A DNA stretch of 64,000 nucleotides, taken from positions 4,168,001 to 4,232,000 of the forward strand of contig NZ_BNED01000005.1 in assembly GCF_016755875.1 (NCBI RefSeq), read 5' to 3'. This document shows, piece after piece, positions 21,378-30,406 of this stretch. Below the pieces are notes generated by a model. It had not been told where the DNA came from, made no database searches, and saw only the letters and a program-made list of their open reading frames with translations. The position numbers were made by a program, and so were the translations under genes. Numbering within the stretch: the first letter of the stretch is position 1; the number at the start of each line of letters is the position of its first letter. Origin of the DNA: Streptomyces spororaveus. Lineage in GTDB: Bacteria > Actinomycetota > Actinomycetes > Streptomycetales > Streptomycetaceae.

Positions 21378-21941
21378 TTAGGACAGGCCGAGGTCCTCAA
21401 GGAGGTAGCCGGTGAGGTAGGGCAGGCCGGCCTCGGCGATCGCGTCGGCCGCACCGCGGTCGACGATGGTGGCGACGGCCACGACCTCGCCGCCGGCCTC
21501 GCGGACCGCCTCGACGGCGGTCAGCGGGGATCCGCCGGTGGTCGAGGTGTCCTCGACCACCAGGCAGCGCTTGCCCTTCACGTCGGTGCCCTCGATACGG
21601 CGCTGCATGCCGTGGGCCTTCTGCGCCTTGCGGACCACGAAGGCGTCCAGGCGCTGACCGCGCGCGGCGGAGGCGTGCAGCATCGAGGTCGCGACCGGGT
21701 CGGCACCCAGGGTCAGACCGCCGACGCAGTCGAATTCGAGCTCGGCGGTGAGGTCGAGCATGACCTGGCCGACCAGCGGGGCCGCCTCGCCGTCGAGGGT
21801 GATGCGGCGGAGGTCGATGTAGTAGTCGGCCTCGCGACCGGAGGAGAGGATCACCTTGCCGTGCACGACGGCCTTGTCCTTGATCTGCTGCAGAAGCGCA
21901 TCGCGTGTGCCTGACGGCATTACTTCGTTGACGTCACTCAT
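21378..21941 (-). CDS. pyrE: Orotate phosphoribosyltransferase
   Basis: 187 residues. Converts orotate and PRPP to OMP in pyrimidine synthesis. PRPP motif CLVVEDTSTTGGSP near 127-140, an AFVVRKAQKAHG lysine loop and DYYIDLRR are diagnostic. Probably leaderless: TAAGCT (complement of 21949-21954) lies 7 nt before the ATG and no Shine-Dalgarno is visible. Confidence 0.96.
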   Translation of the reverse strand: MSDVNEVMPSGTRDALLQQIKDKAVVHGKVILSSGREADYYIDLRRITLDGEAAPLVGQVMLDLTAELEFDCVGGLTLGADPVATSMLHASAARGQRLDAFVVRKAQKAHGMQRRIEGTDVKGKRCLVVEDTSTTGGSPLTAVEAVREAGGEVVAVATIVDRGAADAIAEAGLPYLTGYLLEDLGLS

Positions 21942-21974
21942 GCCTCTGAGCTTAGAGGGGGGTGAGGAGGGGAC

Positions 21975-22763
21975 CTAGCCGAGGCGACGCCATGTCCAGG
22001 TCGTGGAGACCTCCAGCGGATCGACCGGGGTGACCAGGCGCGGGAGGGTGTTCAGCCCGTTCGGCGGGCCCGACTGGGGCTCCACGCAGACGGCCTCGGG
22101 CTCCTCGTCGTAGATGACCACCCATTCGGCCCGGCTGGTGACCCGCAGGGCGAGGGCGCCGGGCCAGGTGAGGGTGACGTCGACGCCGTGCGGCATACCG
22201 AAGCAGTCGTCCCAGGGGCGGGGCTTCGGATCGATGCGGTTGCCGTCGGGGATGTGGTCCTCGCCGCGCTCCTCCTGCCACGCGGGCTCGAAGGCGACCT
22301 CGGCGTCCGGCCCGCCGGCGTCGAGGTTGCGCTTGAACCAGGGGTGCCAGCCGACCTGGGCCGGGAAGGAGTCCCCGTAGGTCTCGACGCCCATGGTGAG
22401 GGTGAGCGAGTCCTCGGCGAGCGTGACGACCTGGGTCACCCGGCCGGGGTACGGCCACGGGTCGGTGAGGTCGTAGGTGAAGGCGGCCTCGGTGGCCGTG
22501 GCACCGGCCGGGCGCCACGGCGCGTCGCGGCCGAAGCCGTGGAGGGCGTGCGGCGGGTGGTTGAGCGGCATCTGATGGACGGTCGCACCGTCGTGGAACC
22601 GCCCGTTCGCGACCCGGCCGCACCACGGGACCATCGGGAAGGCCCCGTACCGCGGCCCCTGGCGCAGCAGTTCCGTCCCGTCGATGCGCAGGCTGCTGAT
22701 CCGGCAGCCGTTCTCCTGGTCGACCGTCACCTCGGCGCCGCCGGCGCTCAGTTGCGTACTCAT
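21975..22763 (-). CDS. Aldose 1-epimerase family protein
   Basis: 262 residues with the galactose mutarotase-like fold: RYGAFPMVPWCGRVANGRF (substrate Arg), HPPHALHGFGRDAPW (catalytic His in HGFG), VGWHPWF and the C-terminal VCVEPQSGPPNGLN with the catalytic Glu. Sugar specificity is unknown; related proteins act on free aldoses or phosphorylated hexoses. TAGGGT lies 7 nt before the ATG with no Shine-Dalgarno, so it is probably leaderless. Confidence 0.9.
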   Translation of the reverse strand: MSTQLSAGGAEVTVDQENGCRISSLRIDGTELLRQGPRYGAFPMVPWCGRVANGRFHDGATVHQMPLNHPPHALHGFGRDAPWRPAGATATEAAFTYDLTDPWPYPGRVTQVVTLAEDSLTLTMGVETYGDSFPAQVGWHPWFKRNLDAGGPDAEVAFEPAWQEERGEDHIPDGNRIDPKPRPWDDCFGMPHGVDVTLTWPGALALRVTSRAEWVVIYDEEPEAVCVEPQSGPPNGLNTLPRLVTPVDPLEVSTTWTWRRLG

Positions 22764-22795
22764 GCGGTCGACCCTAATGGGGACAGGCCCGCAGA

Positions 22796-23623
22796 TCAGC
22801 GACGTCGCCGCAGGGCTCGGCCGATGACGACCGCCGAGGCCAGCGCGAAGGCCGCGGCCGGGGCGATCCAGCGCAGACTGTCGCCGGCGCCGGCGGAGGC
22901 GGGCGCCGGGACCGGGGCGTACCGGCCGCGCGGCGGCGCGTGGTCCACCTCCTCCGCGCTGCGGCCGATCATGGTGCGGCGGGCGTGGGCCGCCTCGGCC
23001 GGGGGCCGCGGGGCTCCGTCGGAGCCCTCGAACCGGCCGGCGAGGAAGGGGTCCAGGGACGGGGGCGGTACGTCGGTCTCGAAGAGGGAGGCGGTGATCT
23101 CGGTGACGTCGCCCTCGACGAGGCCGGGCCCCTCCGCGCCCTCCCCGCCTTCCGCTTCCTCGGCTTCGGCCACCGGATCGCTCACGGCGTCGGGCAGCGC
23201 GCCGAGGGTCAGCTGTCCGGCGGCCCGGTCCAGCAGTCGCCGCACGGCGGTGGCGGCCGCCTCGGGCGGGAAGGCGGCGGCGCGCCCGTCGGCGGTGGCC
23301 GCGGCGGTGAAGTCCAGCCGGGTCCCGTCCGCGACGGGGGCCAGCCGCAGGTCGACGGTGAATTTCACGGTCCCGCTGCCCCGGGCCTCCGTGCCCTCGC
23401 CGTCGAAGGTGAAGTGCCCGGGGTCCCGCTCGGTGACGCTCAGGGCGCCCCGGTAGGTCACGGTGCTCCCGCCGACCCGGACCTTGAGCCGGCCCGAGAC
23501 CGGCCCGGCATCGGTGTCGGCGTCCTGCTGCAGCCCCGGCACGCACCGGGCCACCCGGGAGGGGTCGCGCAGCACGGCGCGGAGATCGTCTGCCGGTACC
23601 GGGACGAACACCTGATGCTCCAT
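22796..23623 (-). CDS. SRPBCC (CoxG-like) protein with C-terminal membrane anchor
   Basis: 275 residues. Residues 1-140 are a START/SRPBCC domain of the carbon-monoxide-dehydrogenase subunit G type (MEHQVFVPVPADDLRAVLRDPSRVARCVPGLQ, YRGALSVTERDPGHFTFDGEG). An acidic, Pro-rich linker leads to a single C-terminal membrane helix and a short arginine tail (SLRWIAPAAAFALASAVVIGRALRRRR), placing the domain in the cytoplasm at the membrane. The ligand is unknown and no CO dehydrogenase genes are nearby. Probably leaderless: TAGGCT 7 nt before the ATG. Confidence 0.85.
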   Translation of the reverse strand: MEHQVFVPVPADDLRAVLRDPSRVARCVPGLQQDADTDAGPVSGRLKVRVGGSTVTYRGALSVTERDPGHFTFDGEGTEARGSGTVKFTVDLRLAPVADGTRLDFTAAATADGRAAAFPPEAAATAVRRLLDRAAGQLTLGALPDAVSDPVAEAEEAEGGEGAEGPGLVEGDVTEITASLFETDVPPPSLDPFLAGRFEGSDGAPRPPAEAAHARRTMIGRSAEEVDHAPPRGRYAPVPAPASAGAGDSLRWIAPAAAFALASAVVIGRALRRRR

Positions 23624-23656
23624 GTGGTCGAGCCTACCGACGAGACCCGCACCCGG

Positions 23657-25300
23657 TCACGAATACCGCGGGTGCGGCAGCGTCGACGGCGGAAGTCCGG
23701 GCATCCGGGTGCGTTCCGCGTCGCGGGCGGCGTCCTGCAGGGAACGGGTGGACAGCGAGCGCAGGGCGGGCGTGTCGCGGTCCACGCGCAGCGGCGGTTC
23801 CCGGTCCCGGGCGGCCAGCACGAAGCCCCAGTCCTGCGGCGGCGTCTGCGTCACGCCGTGGGGGGTGCGGTCGGGTCCGGCGGCGAAGCCGGTGAGGCGG
23901 CCGCCCGCGCTGTAGGGGGCGGTGCGCAGGCCGGCCGCGCGGAGGGTGGAGTCGACGGTCCAGTACGCGCGCGGTCGCGTGGCCAGCGGTCCGGCGTGCA
24001 CGGCGATGCGGCCCCCGGGACGCAGGGCCCGCGCGGCCAGCCCGTAGAACTCCTGCGAGTACAGCTTCGTGCTGGGGGTGATGCCCGGGTCGGGGAGGTC
24101 GGAGACGATGACGTCGAAGCGGTCGCCGGAGGCCGGGCCCCGCAGCCAGCGGAAGGCGTCCTGGGTGACGACGGCCAGCCGCGGGTCCTCGTACACCCGG
24201 GCGTTGAGCGCGGAGAGCATCGGATCGGTACGGGCCAGGCGGACCACGCCGGGGTCGAGTTCGACGACGGTGACGGAGGAGACGTCCCGGTAGCGGAGCA
24301 CCTCGCGCGCGGCGAGCCCGTCGCCGCCGCCGAGGACCAGGACGCGGGTGTGGGGGCCGGTCATCGCGGGGTGGACCAGGGCCTCGTGGTAGCGGTACTC
24401 GTCGTAGCCGCTGACCCGCAGCCGCCCGTCCAGGTAGAGGTCGAGGGAGCGCGGGGAGCCGGTCCGCGGTCCGGTGAGCACCAGCTCCTGCACCCCGGTC
24501 TGGACGGCGACCCGCACCTCCCCGCCGTAGACGGCGTGCCGGGCGGTCCGCTCGAAGTCGTCGGCGAGGACGGTCGCGGAGGCGAGCACGGCAAGTACGG
24601 TCACGTTCGCGCCGATCAGCAGCCAGCGGCAGCGCCGGCTCAGGTCGCGGCGGAAGAGCCACAGGACCAGCCCGCCGCCGACGATCACGTTGACGGTGCC
24701 GGTGACCATGGCTCCGGTGAGCTGGCCGAGCATCGGGAGCAGCAGGAAGGGGAAGGCGAGGCCGCCGACGAGGGCGCCCACGTAGTCGGCGGCGAACAGG
24801 TCGGCGACGGCCCCGCCCGCGTCCTGTCTGCGGATGCGCTGGATGAGGACCATCAGCAGCGGGATCTCCGCGCCGATGAGCACCCCGATGGCGAAGGAGA
24901 AGGCGACGAGCGCGGGGCGGGACTCCCCCAGCCAGGCGAAGCTCGCGTACAGCGCTATGGCCGACAGCCCGCCGAGGAGGGCCAGTCCGGCCTCGATGGC
25001 GCCGAAACCGAAGGCGGGCCGGTGGCGGAAGCGCTTGGCGAGCAGTGAGCCGACCCCCATGGCGAAGACCATGACGGACAGCACGACCGACGCCTGGGTG
25101 ACGGAGTCGCCGATGAGGTAGGTGCCGAGGGCGAGCAGCTCCAGCTCGTACACGAGCCCGCAGGCGGCGCAGATGAACACGGTGGCCAGGACGAGGAGTC
25201 GGCCGGTCCGGGGCCGTACGGGCAGGGCGGCCGGGACGGTCGCGGCGCGCCGAGGCTCCGGGGCCGGGAGTACCCGGCGCGGGACGGAACGGTCGATCAT
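23657..25300 (-). CDS. Membrane-embedded polyamine aminopropyltransferase (spermidine synthase-like)
   Basis: 547 residues. The N-terminal 210 residues contain about seven membrane helices ([19 protein letters not shown] onward), followed by a spermidine-synthase domain: [52 protein letters not shown] and the following KLYSQEFY. In bacteria such fusions are common and the aminopropyl acceptor is often uncertain; Streptomyces may use it for polyamine or thermospermine-like products. TACGGT 7 nt before the ATG suggests a leaderless transcript. Confidence 0.9.
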   Translation of the reverse strand: MIDRSVPRRVLPAPEPRRAATVPAALPVRPRTGRLLVLATVFICAACGLVYELELLALGTYLIGDSVTQASVVLSVMVFAMGVGSLLAKRFRHRPAFGFGAIEAGLALLGGLSAIALYASFAWLGESRPALVAFSFAIGVLIGAEIPLLMVLIQRIRRQDAGGAVADLFAADYVGALVGGLAFPFLLLPMLGQLTGAMVTGTVNVIVGGGLVLWLFRRDLSRRCRWLLIGANVTVLAVLASATVLADDFERTARHAVYGGEVRVAVQTGVQELVLTGPRTGSPRSLDLYLDGRLRVSGYDEYRYHEALVHPAMTGPHTRVLVLGGGDGLAAREVLRYRDVSSVTVVELDPGVVRLARTDPMLSALNARVYEDPRLAVVTQDAFRWLRGPASGDRFDVIVSDLPDPGITPSTKLYSQEFYGLAARALRPGGRIAVHAGPLATRPRAYWTVDSTLRAAGLRTAPYSAGGRLTGFAAGPDRTPHGVTQTPPQDWGFVLAARDREPPLRVDRDTPALRSLSTRSLQDAARDAERTRMPGLPPSTLPHPRYS

Positions 25301-25415
25301 GCAGCGAACCGTACGTCACCGCTCACTCGCATCCGGTCACCCACATGGGTGTAAGTGGCTTACTGATCCGGCCAGTTGGCGTAACCATGGCGGGATAATC
25401 ACGCCCCCGCGCCCA

Positions 25416-25964
25416 CTACAGCAGCGCGGGCGATTCCAGGGCCGCCTCGGCGGGCGCCCCGATCCGTACGCCCACCCGGGTCCGGGTGGCCACGAGCTGG
25501 CCCTCCTGCGGGTACGCGTGCCAGGTCCGCCAGCGCACCTGGCCCTCGTGGCGCTGCGCGAGCATGGCGGTGAAGGCGTGCGGACTTCCGGGAAAGGTGC
25601 CCGCTAGTCCGTTCGGGTGGTCCGCCACCAGTGCGAGCAGCTCCTGGGCCCGCCCGGCGAACGAGCCCCGGGAGAGGGTCTCGACCCGTGCGGCGAACTC
25701 GTACTCCCAGTCGCCCGCCCGCTTGGCCACGCCGAGCGGCAGCGGCGTACTGCTGCCGGGCATACAGGCGACGGTCTCCGAACAGGACACCTCCCCCTCC
25801 TCCAGAAGCACCTGGTGGGACGCCCCGAGCAGGCGCAACTCCACCTTCGCCCCCGAAAGTTCGAGGTTCAGTACGGCCAGGGCGGGCAGCCGGTCCCGTC
25901 CCAGGGCCCAGGCGAGATCGGCGGCACGCGTGTCGGTGTATGAGGTCTGGAGGGTCGTGAGCAT
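25416..25964 (-). CDS. DUF2617 protein
   Basis: 182 residues matching the actinobacterial DUF2617 pattern: LQTSYTDTRAADLAWALG, an ELSGAKVELRLLGASHQV block, a central CSETVACMPG and the C-terminal PHAFTAMLAQRHEGQVRWRTWHAYPQEGQLV. No function is assigned to the family and no catalytic motif is visible. The ATG at 25964 starts the family-like sequence; longer readings are Arg-rich and unlike coding sequence. Confidence 0.83.
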   Translation of the reverse strand: MLTTLQTSYTDTRAADLAWALGRDRLPALAVLNLELSGAKVELRLLGASHQVLLEEGEVSCSETVACMPGSSTPLPLGVAKRAGDWEYEFAARVETLSRGSFAGRAQELLALVADHPNGLAGTFPGSPHAFTAMLAQRHEGQVRWRTWHAYPQEGQLVATRTRVGVRIGAPAEAALESPALL

Positions 25965-26287
25965 GAGTCGGCTCCGCAAACGCGCGAGGGAGATGGGCCG
26001 GGGCCCGCCAGCGGTAGCAAGCACGGGTGGGGGGACACCGGCACGGGTCCACAGGAAGTCCAGGGAGGTCCGAGGACTGGTCTACTCAACCGAGGGAATC
26101 ATGAAAGGCACGGCACTCACAGCGTTTTTACCCAACTTGACGGGGTTTACATCCCCCCGGGGGCTCCGCAGTTCACGTGTTCAACAGGTTGCGTCCCGCG
26201 CGTCGTCATGCATCGGCGAACGAGAGGGCGCCGGGCGGCAGTCGGACCGCCGAACTCCCTCGTCCGCGCGGTGCCCGCCGCCCCGTG
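25965..26287. other. Intergenic gap, no gene recognised
   Basis: About 320 nt between DUF2617 and the small membrane protein gene, both on the minus strand. The middle part (26090-26170) is more AT-rich than its surroundings and probably holds the DUF2617 promoter. I see no convincing ORF, RNA or repeat. Confidence 0.5.
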
Positions 26288-26515
26288 TCAGCTGGAACCG
26301 CAGCCGCCGCCACCGCACGAGGAGGACGATCCTCCGCACGACGAGGAGGAGCCGCAGCCGCCCCCCGAGGAGCCGCCGTCCCCCCACCAGCTGGTGCCGC
26401 CGCCCCGGCCGCTCCGGCGGCGGCGGGACGTGCTCCGGCCCGTGGACGAGCGGACCAGCTTGGCAAGGAAGTACGCCGCGACGAAGAGCAGGATCACAAC
26501 GAAGACGAACCCCAT
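26288..26515 (-). CDS. Small membrane protein with Gly/Ser/Cys-rich tail
   Basis: 75 residues: one N-terminal membrane helix (MGFVFVVILLFVAAYFLAKLV), a basic stretch (residues 25-45) and a tail made almost only of Gly, Ser and Cys, ending GGCGSS with four cysteines in CG/GC steps. Not a family I can name. The basic stretch suggests an N-out, C-in orientation with the tail in the cytoplasm. A GGTGG-like ribosome site precedes the ATG. The low-complexity tail, reminiscent of TPM-domain protein tails, could bind metal or form disulfides; that is conjecture. Confidence 0.65.
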   Translation of the reverse strand: MGFVFVVILLFVAAYFLAKLVRSSTGRSTSRRRRSGRGGGTSWWGDGGSSGGGCGSSSSCGGSSSSCGGGGCGSS

Positions 26516-26643
26516 GTCCGCCACCTCTCTCACACCCCGGTCTTCCCGGGGGAGCGGGCTCCCCACGTCCCGCGTGAAGGGGGAATGCCCCAGGTCGGCA
26601 CGGCTCAAAGCACACTTGAGGAAGTCCAGAGGTTGCCCCCAGG

Positions 26644-27840
26644 ATGACGACCATGAGCACCTCTGTGAGCAGCGACCGCCCCTTCCTGAACCGCAGCCTG
26701 GCGGCCTTCGGCACGACGATCTTCGCGGAGATGTCGGCGCTGGCCACCCGCACCGGCTCGATCAACCTCGGCCAGGGTTTCCCCGACACCGACGGCCCGG
26801 CGCAGATCGCCGAGGCGGCCTCCCGCGCGGTCCTCACGGGACTCGGCAACCAGTACCCGCCGGGCCCGGGCGTCCCCGAGCTGCGCACCGCGATCGCCGC
26901 GCACCAGCAGCGCTTCTACGGCCTCGGCTACGACCCCGACACCGAGGTCCTCGTCACGGCGGGCGCCACCGAGGCCATCGCGGCCGCCCTCCTCGCCCTC
27001 CTGGAGCCGGGCGACGAGGTCATCGCCCTGGAGCCGTACTACGACTCGTACGCGGCCTGCATCGCGATGGCCGGCGCGGTACGCGTCCCCGTCACCCTGC
27101 GCCCGCACGCCGGAGCCTTCGCCCTCGACCTGGACGAACTGCGCGCCGCCGTCACCCCGCGCACCCGCCTGCTCCTGCTGAACACCCCGCACAACCCGAC
27201 GGGCACCGTCCTGACCCCGGCCGAGCTCACGGCGATCGCCGAGCTGGCGGTCGAGCGCGACCTGCTGGTCGTCACGGACGAGGTGTACGAGCACCTGGTC
27301 TTCGAGGGCGCCCACACCCCGCTGGCGGGCCTCCCGGGCATGCGCGAGCGCACGGTCACCATCAGCAGCGCCGGCAAGACGTTCTCGTTCACGGGCTGGA
27401 AGGTCGGCTGGGTCACCGCGTCGCGCGAGCTGGTCGCGGCGGTCCGCTCGGCGAAGCAGTTCCTCACCTACGTCTCCTCGGGCCCGTTCCAGTACGCGAT
27501 CGCCGAGGCCCTCGCCCTGCCCGACAGCTACTACGACACCTTCCGCGCCGACCTGGCCGCCAAGCGCGACATCCTCGCCGACGGCCTCGCGGCGGCCGGC
27601 TTCGAGGTCTTCCGCCCGCAGGGCACGTACTTCATCACGACCGACATCACCCCCCTCGGCGAGAAGGACGGCCTCGCCTTCTGCCGCGCCCTGCCCGAAC
27701 GCTGCGGCGTGGTCGCCATCCCCAACCAGGTCTTCTACGACGACAAGGCCGCGGGCCGGACCCAGGTCCGCTGGGCCTTCTGCAAGCGGACGGTTGTGTT
27801 GGAAGAGGCGGTTGAGCGCCTCGGCCGGCTGGCTCACTGA
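26644..27840 (+). CDS. Class I/II PLP-dependent aminotransferase with replaced C-terminus
   Basis: 398 residues, full length for the fold-type I aminotransferases close to kynurenine-oxoglutarate transaminase and DapC. Motifs: INLGQGFPDTDGP, GNQYPPGPGVPELR, TAGATEAIAAA, NTPHNPTGTVL, VTDEVYEHLVF and the Schiff-base lysine in SSAGKTFSFTGWKVGW. The last codons (from about 27789, for example GTT GTG TTG GAA) depart from the GC-rich codon use of the rest, and a second, GC-rich version of the same tail lies at 28985-29052. The end was therefore probably replaced when the toxin-antitoxin islet entered. The true substrate is unknown. Confidence 0.9.
   Translation: MTTMSTSVSSDRPFLNRSLAAFGTTIFAEMSALATRTGSINLGQGFPDTDGPAQIAEAASRAVLTGLGNQYPPGPGVPELRTAIAAHQQRFYGLGYDPDTEVLVTAGATEAIAAALLALLEPGDEVIALEPYYDSYAACIAMAGAVRVPVTLRPHAGAFALDLDELRAAVTPRTRLLLLNTPHNPTGTVLTPAELTAIAELAVERDLLVVTDEVYEHLVFEGAHTPLAGLPGMRERTVTISSAGKTFSFTGWKVGWVTASRELVAAVRSAKQFLTYVSSGPFQYAIAEALALPDSYYDTFRADLAAKRDILADGLAAAGFEVFRPQGTYFITTDITPLGEKDGLAFCRALPERCGVVAIPNQVFYDDKAAGRTQVRWAFCKRTVVLEEAVERLGRLAH
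27776..27788 (+). repeat. 13-bp direct repeat, left border of TA islet
   Basis: CCTTCTGCAAGCG near the 3' end of the aminotransferase gene, repeated exactly at 28994-29006. It marks the probable recombination point. Confidence 0.65.
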
Positions 27841-27914
27841 GCGCGAGGCAGATGTACGTGCAGGCACAGGGCCCGGCCTTTCAGCCGGAGCCCGTGCTGT
27901 ACGGGAACTACGAG

Positions 27915-28265
27915 TTACTCGGTGTCCTTGGGGTGCCGCGTGGACGCGTAGACCAGGATGACGGTCAACGTCTCGGGGCTGACCAGGTAGCGCACGCGGC
28001 CGCCACTCGTAACCTCGAACTCCCATTGCTCCAGCGCCGAGCCCTTCCACTCCTTGGTGGCGAGCCTCCCGCGTAGCTGATGCTGACGGTTCCAGTTATC
28101 CCGCGACAGCGGGTCGGTGCGCAACGCCTCCAGGCATCTGTGGGCGCTGGGCAGCGCTACGCGACACAGCTCCTCCCAACCCGTCACCGCCTCCGTGGCC
28201 CCGAAGACCACGTTCCAGCCGCTCAGGGGTGGAACGCTGACACGATCGCCCTTCTTGGGGCTCAC
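27915..28265 (-). CDS. RelE-like toxin of a type II toxin-antitoxin pair (putative)
   Basis: 116 residues. The C-terminal half (ALEQWEFEVTSGGRVRYLVSPETLTVILVYASTRHPKDTE) has the alternating strands and basic residues of RelE/ParE-fold ribosome-dependent nucleases, including RVRYLV and a terminal RHPK. It overlaps the upstream gene by 4 nt (ATGA), the usual antitoxin-first order. Family assignment is by pattern only. Confidence 0.65.
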   Translation of the reverse strand: MSPKKGDRVSVPPLSGWNVVFGATEAVTGWEELCRVALPSAHRCLEALRTDPLSRDNWNRQHQLRGRLATKEWKGSALEQWEFEVTSGGRVRYLVSPETLTVILVYASTRHPKDTE

Positions 28266-28747
28266 CCGCCCACCTCGACCGGCCCCAGGTCATCCCCGTC
28301 GAGCGGTCGCAAAGCTTCCTTGAGCTGCTCCGGATCAGCGTTGATACGAGCCGTCGCCCTCCAGGACACCAGCGCACGGTGCACGGCCTCCCGGGCACCC
28401 AGCTCTGCCGCATCCGAAAGCGCTTCCAGGAGCTCCACGGTGAACGCGCGCATCTCTTCGTCGTCCAGGTGCCGCACCCAAGGGAAGACTTCGGGCAGAG
28501 CCAGCAGGAGCGACCGAGCACCGTCATCGTGCTTCATGAGCGCGAGGAAGAGCCGGGACGCCGTCGTGAGGTTCTCCTCGGTGCGCTCCGCGTGCACGGC
28601 CGTCGTCAACACCATGTCGGGTGCGTCCCGATGCGTGACGCGCAGAGAACCGAGGGCGGCCGCCCGGGCGGCTACGGCCTTCGGGTTTCTCGACAGGTCC
28701 GTGAACGAAACCGACTCGGGCTCGGCTCCCAGGTAAGCAAGGCTCAT
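28262..28747 (-). CDS. Phd-like antitoxin (putative)
   Basis: 161 residues. The N-terminus SVSFTDLSRNPKAVAARAAALGSLRVTHRDAPDMVLTTA follows the Phd/YefM pattern of a short strand-helix DNA-binding domain with NPK-like and D-MVL turns. A long helical C-terminus (LFLALMKHDDGARSLLLALPEVFPW and after) probably wraps the toxin, and is larger than in classic Phd (about 75 residues). The pair is expected to repress its own promoter just upstream of 28747. Confidence 0.7.
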   Translation of the reverse strand: MSLAYLGAEPESVSFTDLSRNPKAVAARAAALGSLRVTHRDAPDMVLTTAVHAERTEENLTTASRLFLALMKHDDGARSLLLALPEVFPWVRHLDDEEMRAFTVELLEALSDAAELGAREAVHRALVSWRATARINADPEQLKEALRPLDGDDLGPVEVGG

Positions 28748-28852
28748 ACTCAGACTGTACTCAGATTGTGGTCTGATTTCCAGCGCTGAGTGAACGCTCG
28801 GAGGACGCTCAAACCAGCCTTATGGGGCATGCCGACGGGGCACCCTCACGCC

Positions 28853-28951
28853 ATGTCGACCGTCACCTCACCACCAACCGCAGAGACGGACGTCTCCCCT
28901 GTTCTGAGCAAGAAGGACGCCCTCCCCGAAGTGCATGGTTCGTGCCGATGA
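28853..28951 (+). CDS. Possible 32-residue ORF in the TA islet
   Basis: ATG at 28853 to TGA at 28949-28951 encodes a 32-residue peptide beginning MSTVTSPPTAETDV and ending EVHGSCR. There is no clear ribosome site and no recognised family. It lies upstream of and divergent from the antitoxin gene. It may be chance or the remnant of a larger gene. Confidence 0.2.
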   Translation: MSTVTSPPTAETDVSPVLSKKDALPEVHGSCR

Positions 28952-28984
28952 GGCCTGGGCGTCCGACACCGCCCGCAGGTGCTC

Positions 28985-29052
28985 ACGCCTTGCCCTTCTG
29001 CAAGCGCGAGGACGTCCTGCGCGAGGCGGTCGAACGGCTGCGCGGGCTCTGA
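28985..29052 (+). pseudogene. Displaced native C-terminal tail of the aminotransferase gene
   Basis: The translation LPFCKREDVLREAVERLRGL-stop parallels the present aminotransferase end WAFCKRTVVLEEAVERLGRL. The two DNAs share 13 identical bases at the start, then differ. This copy has the GC-rich codons typical of the genome, so it is likely the original tail cut off by an insertion. Confidence 0.65.
28994..29006 (+). repeat. 13-bp direct repeat, right border of TA islet
   Basis: CCTTCTGCAAGCG, identical to 27776-27788; the two are 1218 bp apart. No integrase lies between them. Confidence 0.65.
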
Positions 29053-29212
29053 GGGCCGCCGGGCGGTCCGCTCCGGACGGGCCGTTCCGACACCGGACAT
29101 CCGGCGTCCTTGCGGGGTTGTGGGGGTGGTGTGAAGCTGTGCGTCGTGCAAGTGCCCGAAGCCCTCACCACCGGGTGAGCGGACCCACCCGCGAGCTGGA
29201 AAGTCGGGACAG

Positions 29213-30403
29213 ATGGCAACGGGCAGAGCGGCCGTGTCCGCGTCTCCGCTGGAGATGCGCGCCGTCCGGGCCGTACGGTCGGCCGCGCCGACCACCGTGA
29301 TCGCGCTCGGGGTGTTCGCGGCCGTACGCGGGGCCGGGGTACTGGTGCTCGGCCTCGGGGCCTGGTGGGCCGGGCGGGATCCGCTGAAGGTGCTCGGCAG
29401 GTCCTGGGACTCGGACTGGTACCTGCGGATCGCCGCCCACGGCTACGGCCGGACCCTGATGTGGCCCGAGGCCGCCACCGGGACCGGGCCCGTGCAGAGC
29501 GACTACGCCTTCTTCCCGCTGTACCCCACCCTGATACGGATCGTCTCCGGGATACTTCCCGGCGGGATGGTCCCCGCCGCCCTCCTCGTCGCCTGGGTCT
29601 CCGCGGCCGTGGCCGCCCTCGGGATCTACCGGGTCGGGGAGCGGGTGACGGGGCCGCGCGCCGGGCTGCTGCTCGTCGGGCTCTGGGCGGCGCTGCCGCA
29701 CGCGGTGGTGCTCACCCTCGCCTACACCGAGGCCCTGCTGGCCGCCTTCGCCGCCTGGTCGCTGTACGCCCTGCTGCGCGGCCGCTGGCTGTGGGCCGCC
29801 GGCCTCGCCGTACTGGCCGGGCTGACCCGGCCCACCGGGCTGGCCGTCGCGGCCGCCGTCTCGGCCATGGCCCTGTACACGGTCTTCGTACGAAGATCCC
29901 GCGCGCCCGGGGTGTGGCTGGCCGGGCTGGTGGCGCCGGCGGGCTGGGCGGCGTACGTCCTGGCCGTCGGGGTGAAGGTGAGCGACCCCTTCGGCGGCTA
30001 CTTCGCCGTGCAGCGCGACTGGGGTTCCCGCTTCGACTTCGGCGCCGGGGCGCTGCGCTCCTCGGAGCGGGTCCTGACCGGCGGGCACGTGCCGCTCGCC
30101 ACCACCGTGACGGTGGTCCTGCTGGCCATGGCCGGGCTGCTGGCGGTGCTGCTGCTCCTGGACCGCACCCCGCTGCCGCTGCTCGCGTACACCGCGGTGC
30201 TGCTGGTCATCGGCTTCGGCGGGGCCGGCTTCTTCGAGTCCAAGCCGCGCTTCCTGCTGCCGGCCTTCCCGCTGCTGCTGCCGATGGCCGCCGTCATGGC
30301 GAGAGCCCGGCCTCGCACCGCGGTCATGGTGACCGCGGTGGTGGCCGGGCTCGGTTACGGCTACGGGCTGTACCTGCTGCTGATCGCCCGCGTTCCGCTG
30401 TAA
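29213..30403 (+). CDS. PIG-V-like integral membrane glycosyltransferase
   Basis: 396 residues with about ten membrane helices. The first periplasmic loop holds SWDSDWYLRIAAHGYG and then YAFFPLYPTLIR, the pattern of PIG-V/GT-C mannosyltransferases, where the acidic residues after the first helix are catalytic; PRFLLPAFPLLLP near the end also fits. It would use a polyprenyl-phosphate sugar donor to modify an exported protein or lipid. Acceptor unknown. It converges on the YbjN gene with only 3 nt between the stops. Confidence 0.83.
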   Translation: MATGRAAVSASPLEMRAVRAVRSAAPTTVIALGVFAAVRGAGVLVLGLGAWWAGRDPLKVLGRSWDSDWYLRIAAHGYGRTLMWPEAATGTGPVQSDYAFFPLYPTLIRIVSGILPGGMVPAALLVAWVSAAVAALGIYRVGERVTGPRAGLLLVGLWAALPHAVVLTLAYTEALLAAFAAWSLYALLRGRWLWAAGLAVLAGLTRPTGLAVAAAVSAMALYTVFVRRSRAPGVWLAGLVAPAGWAAYVLAVGVKVSDPFGGYFAVQRDWGSRFDFGAGALRSSERVLTGGHVPLATTVTVVLLAMAGLLAVLLLLDRTPLPLLAYTAVLLVIGFGGAGFFESKPRFLLPAFPLLLPMAAVMARARPRTAVMVTAVVAGLGYGYGLYLLLIARVPL

Positions 30404-30406
30404 CGG

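Noticed and set aside
28822..29052. 76-residue ORF ending in the aminotransferase-like tail
   Set aside because: Only the last 20 or so residues are recognisable. The upstream part has no coding character, so it is described as a displaced tail.
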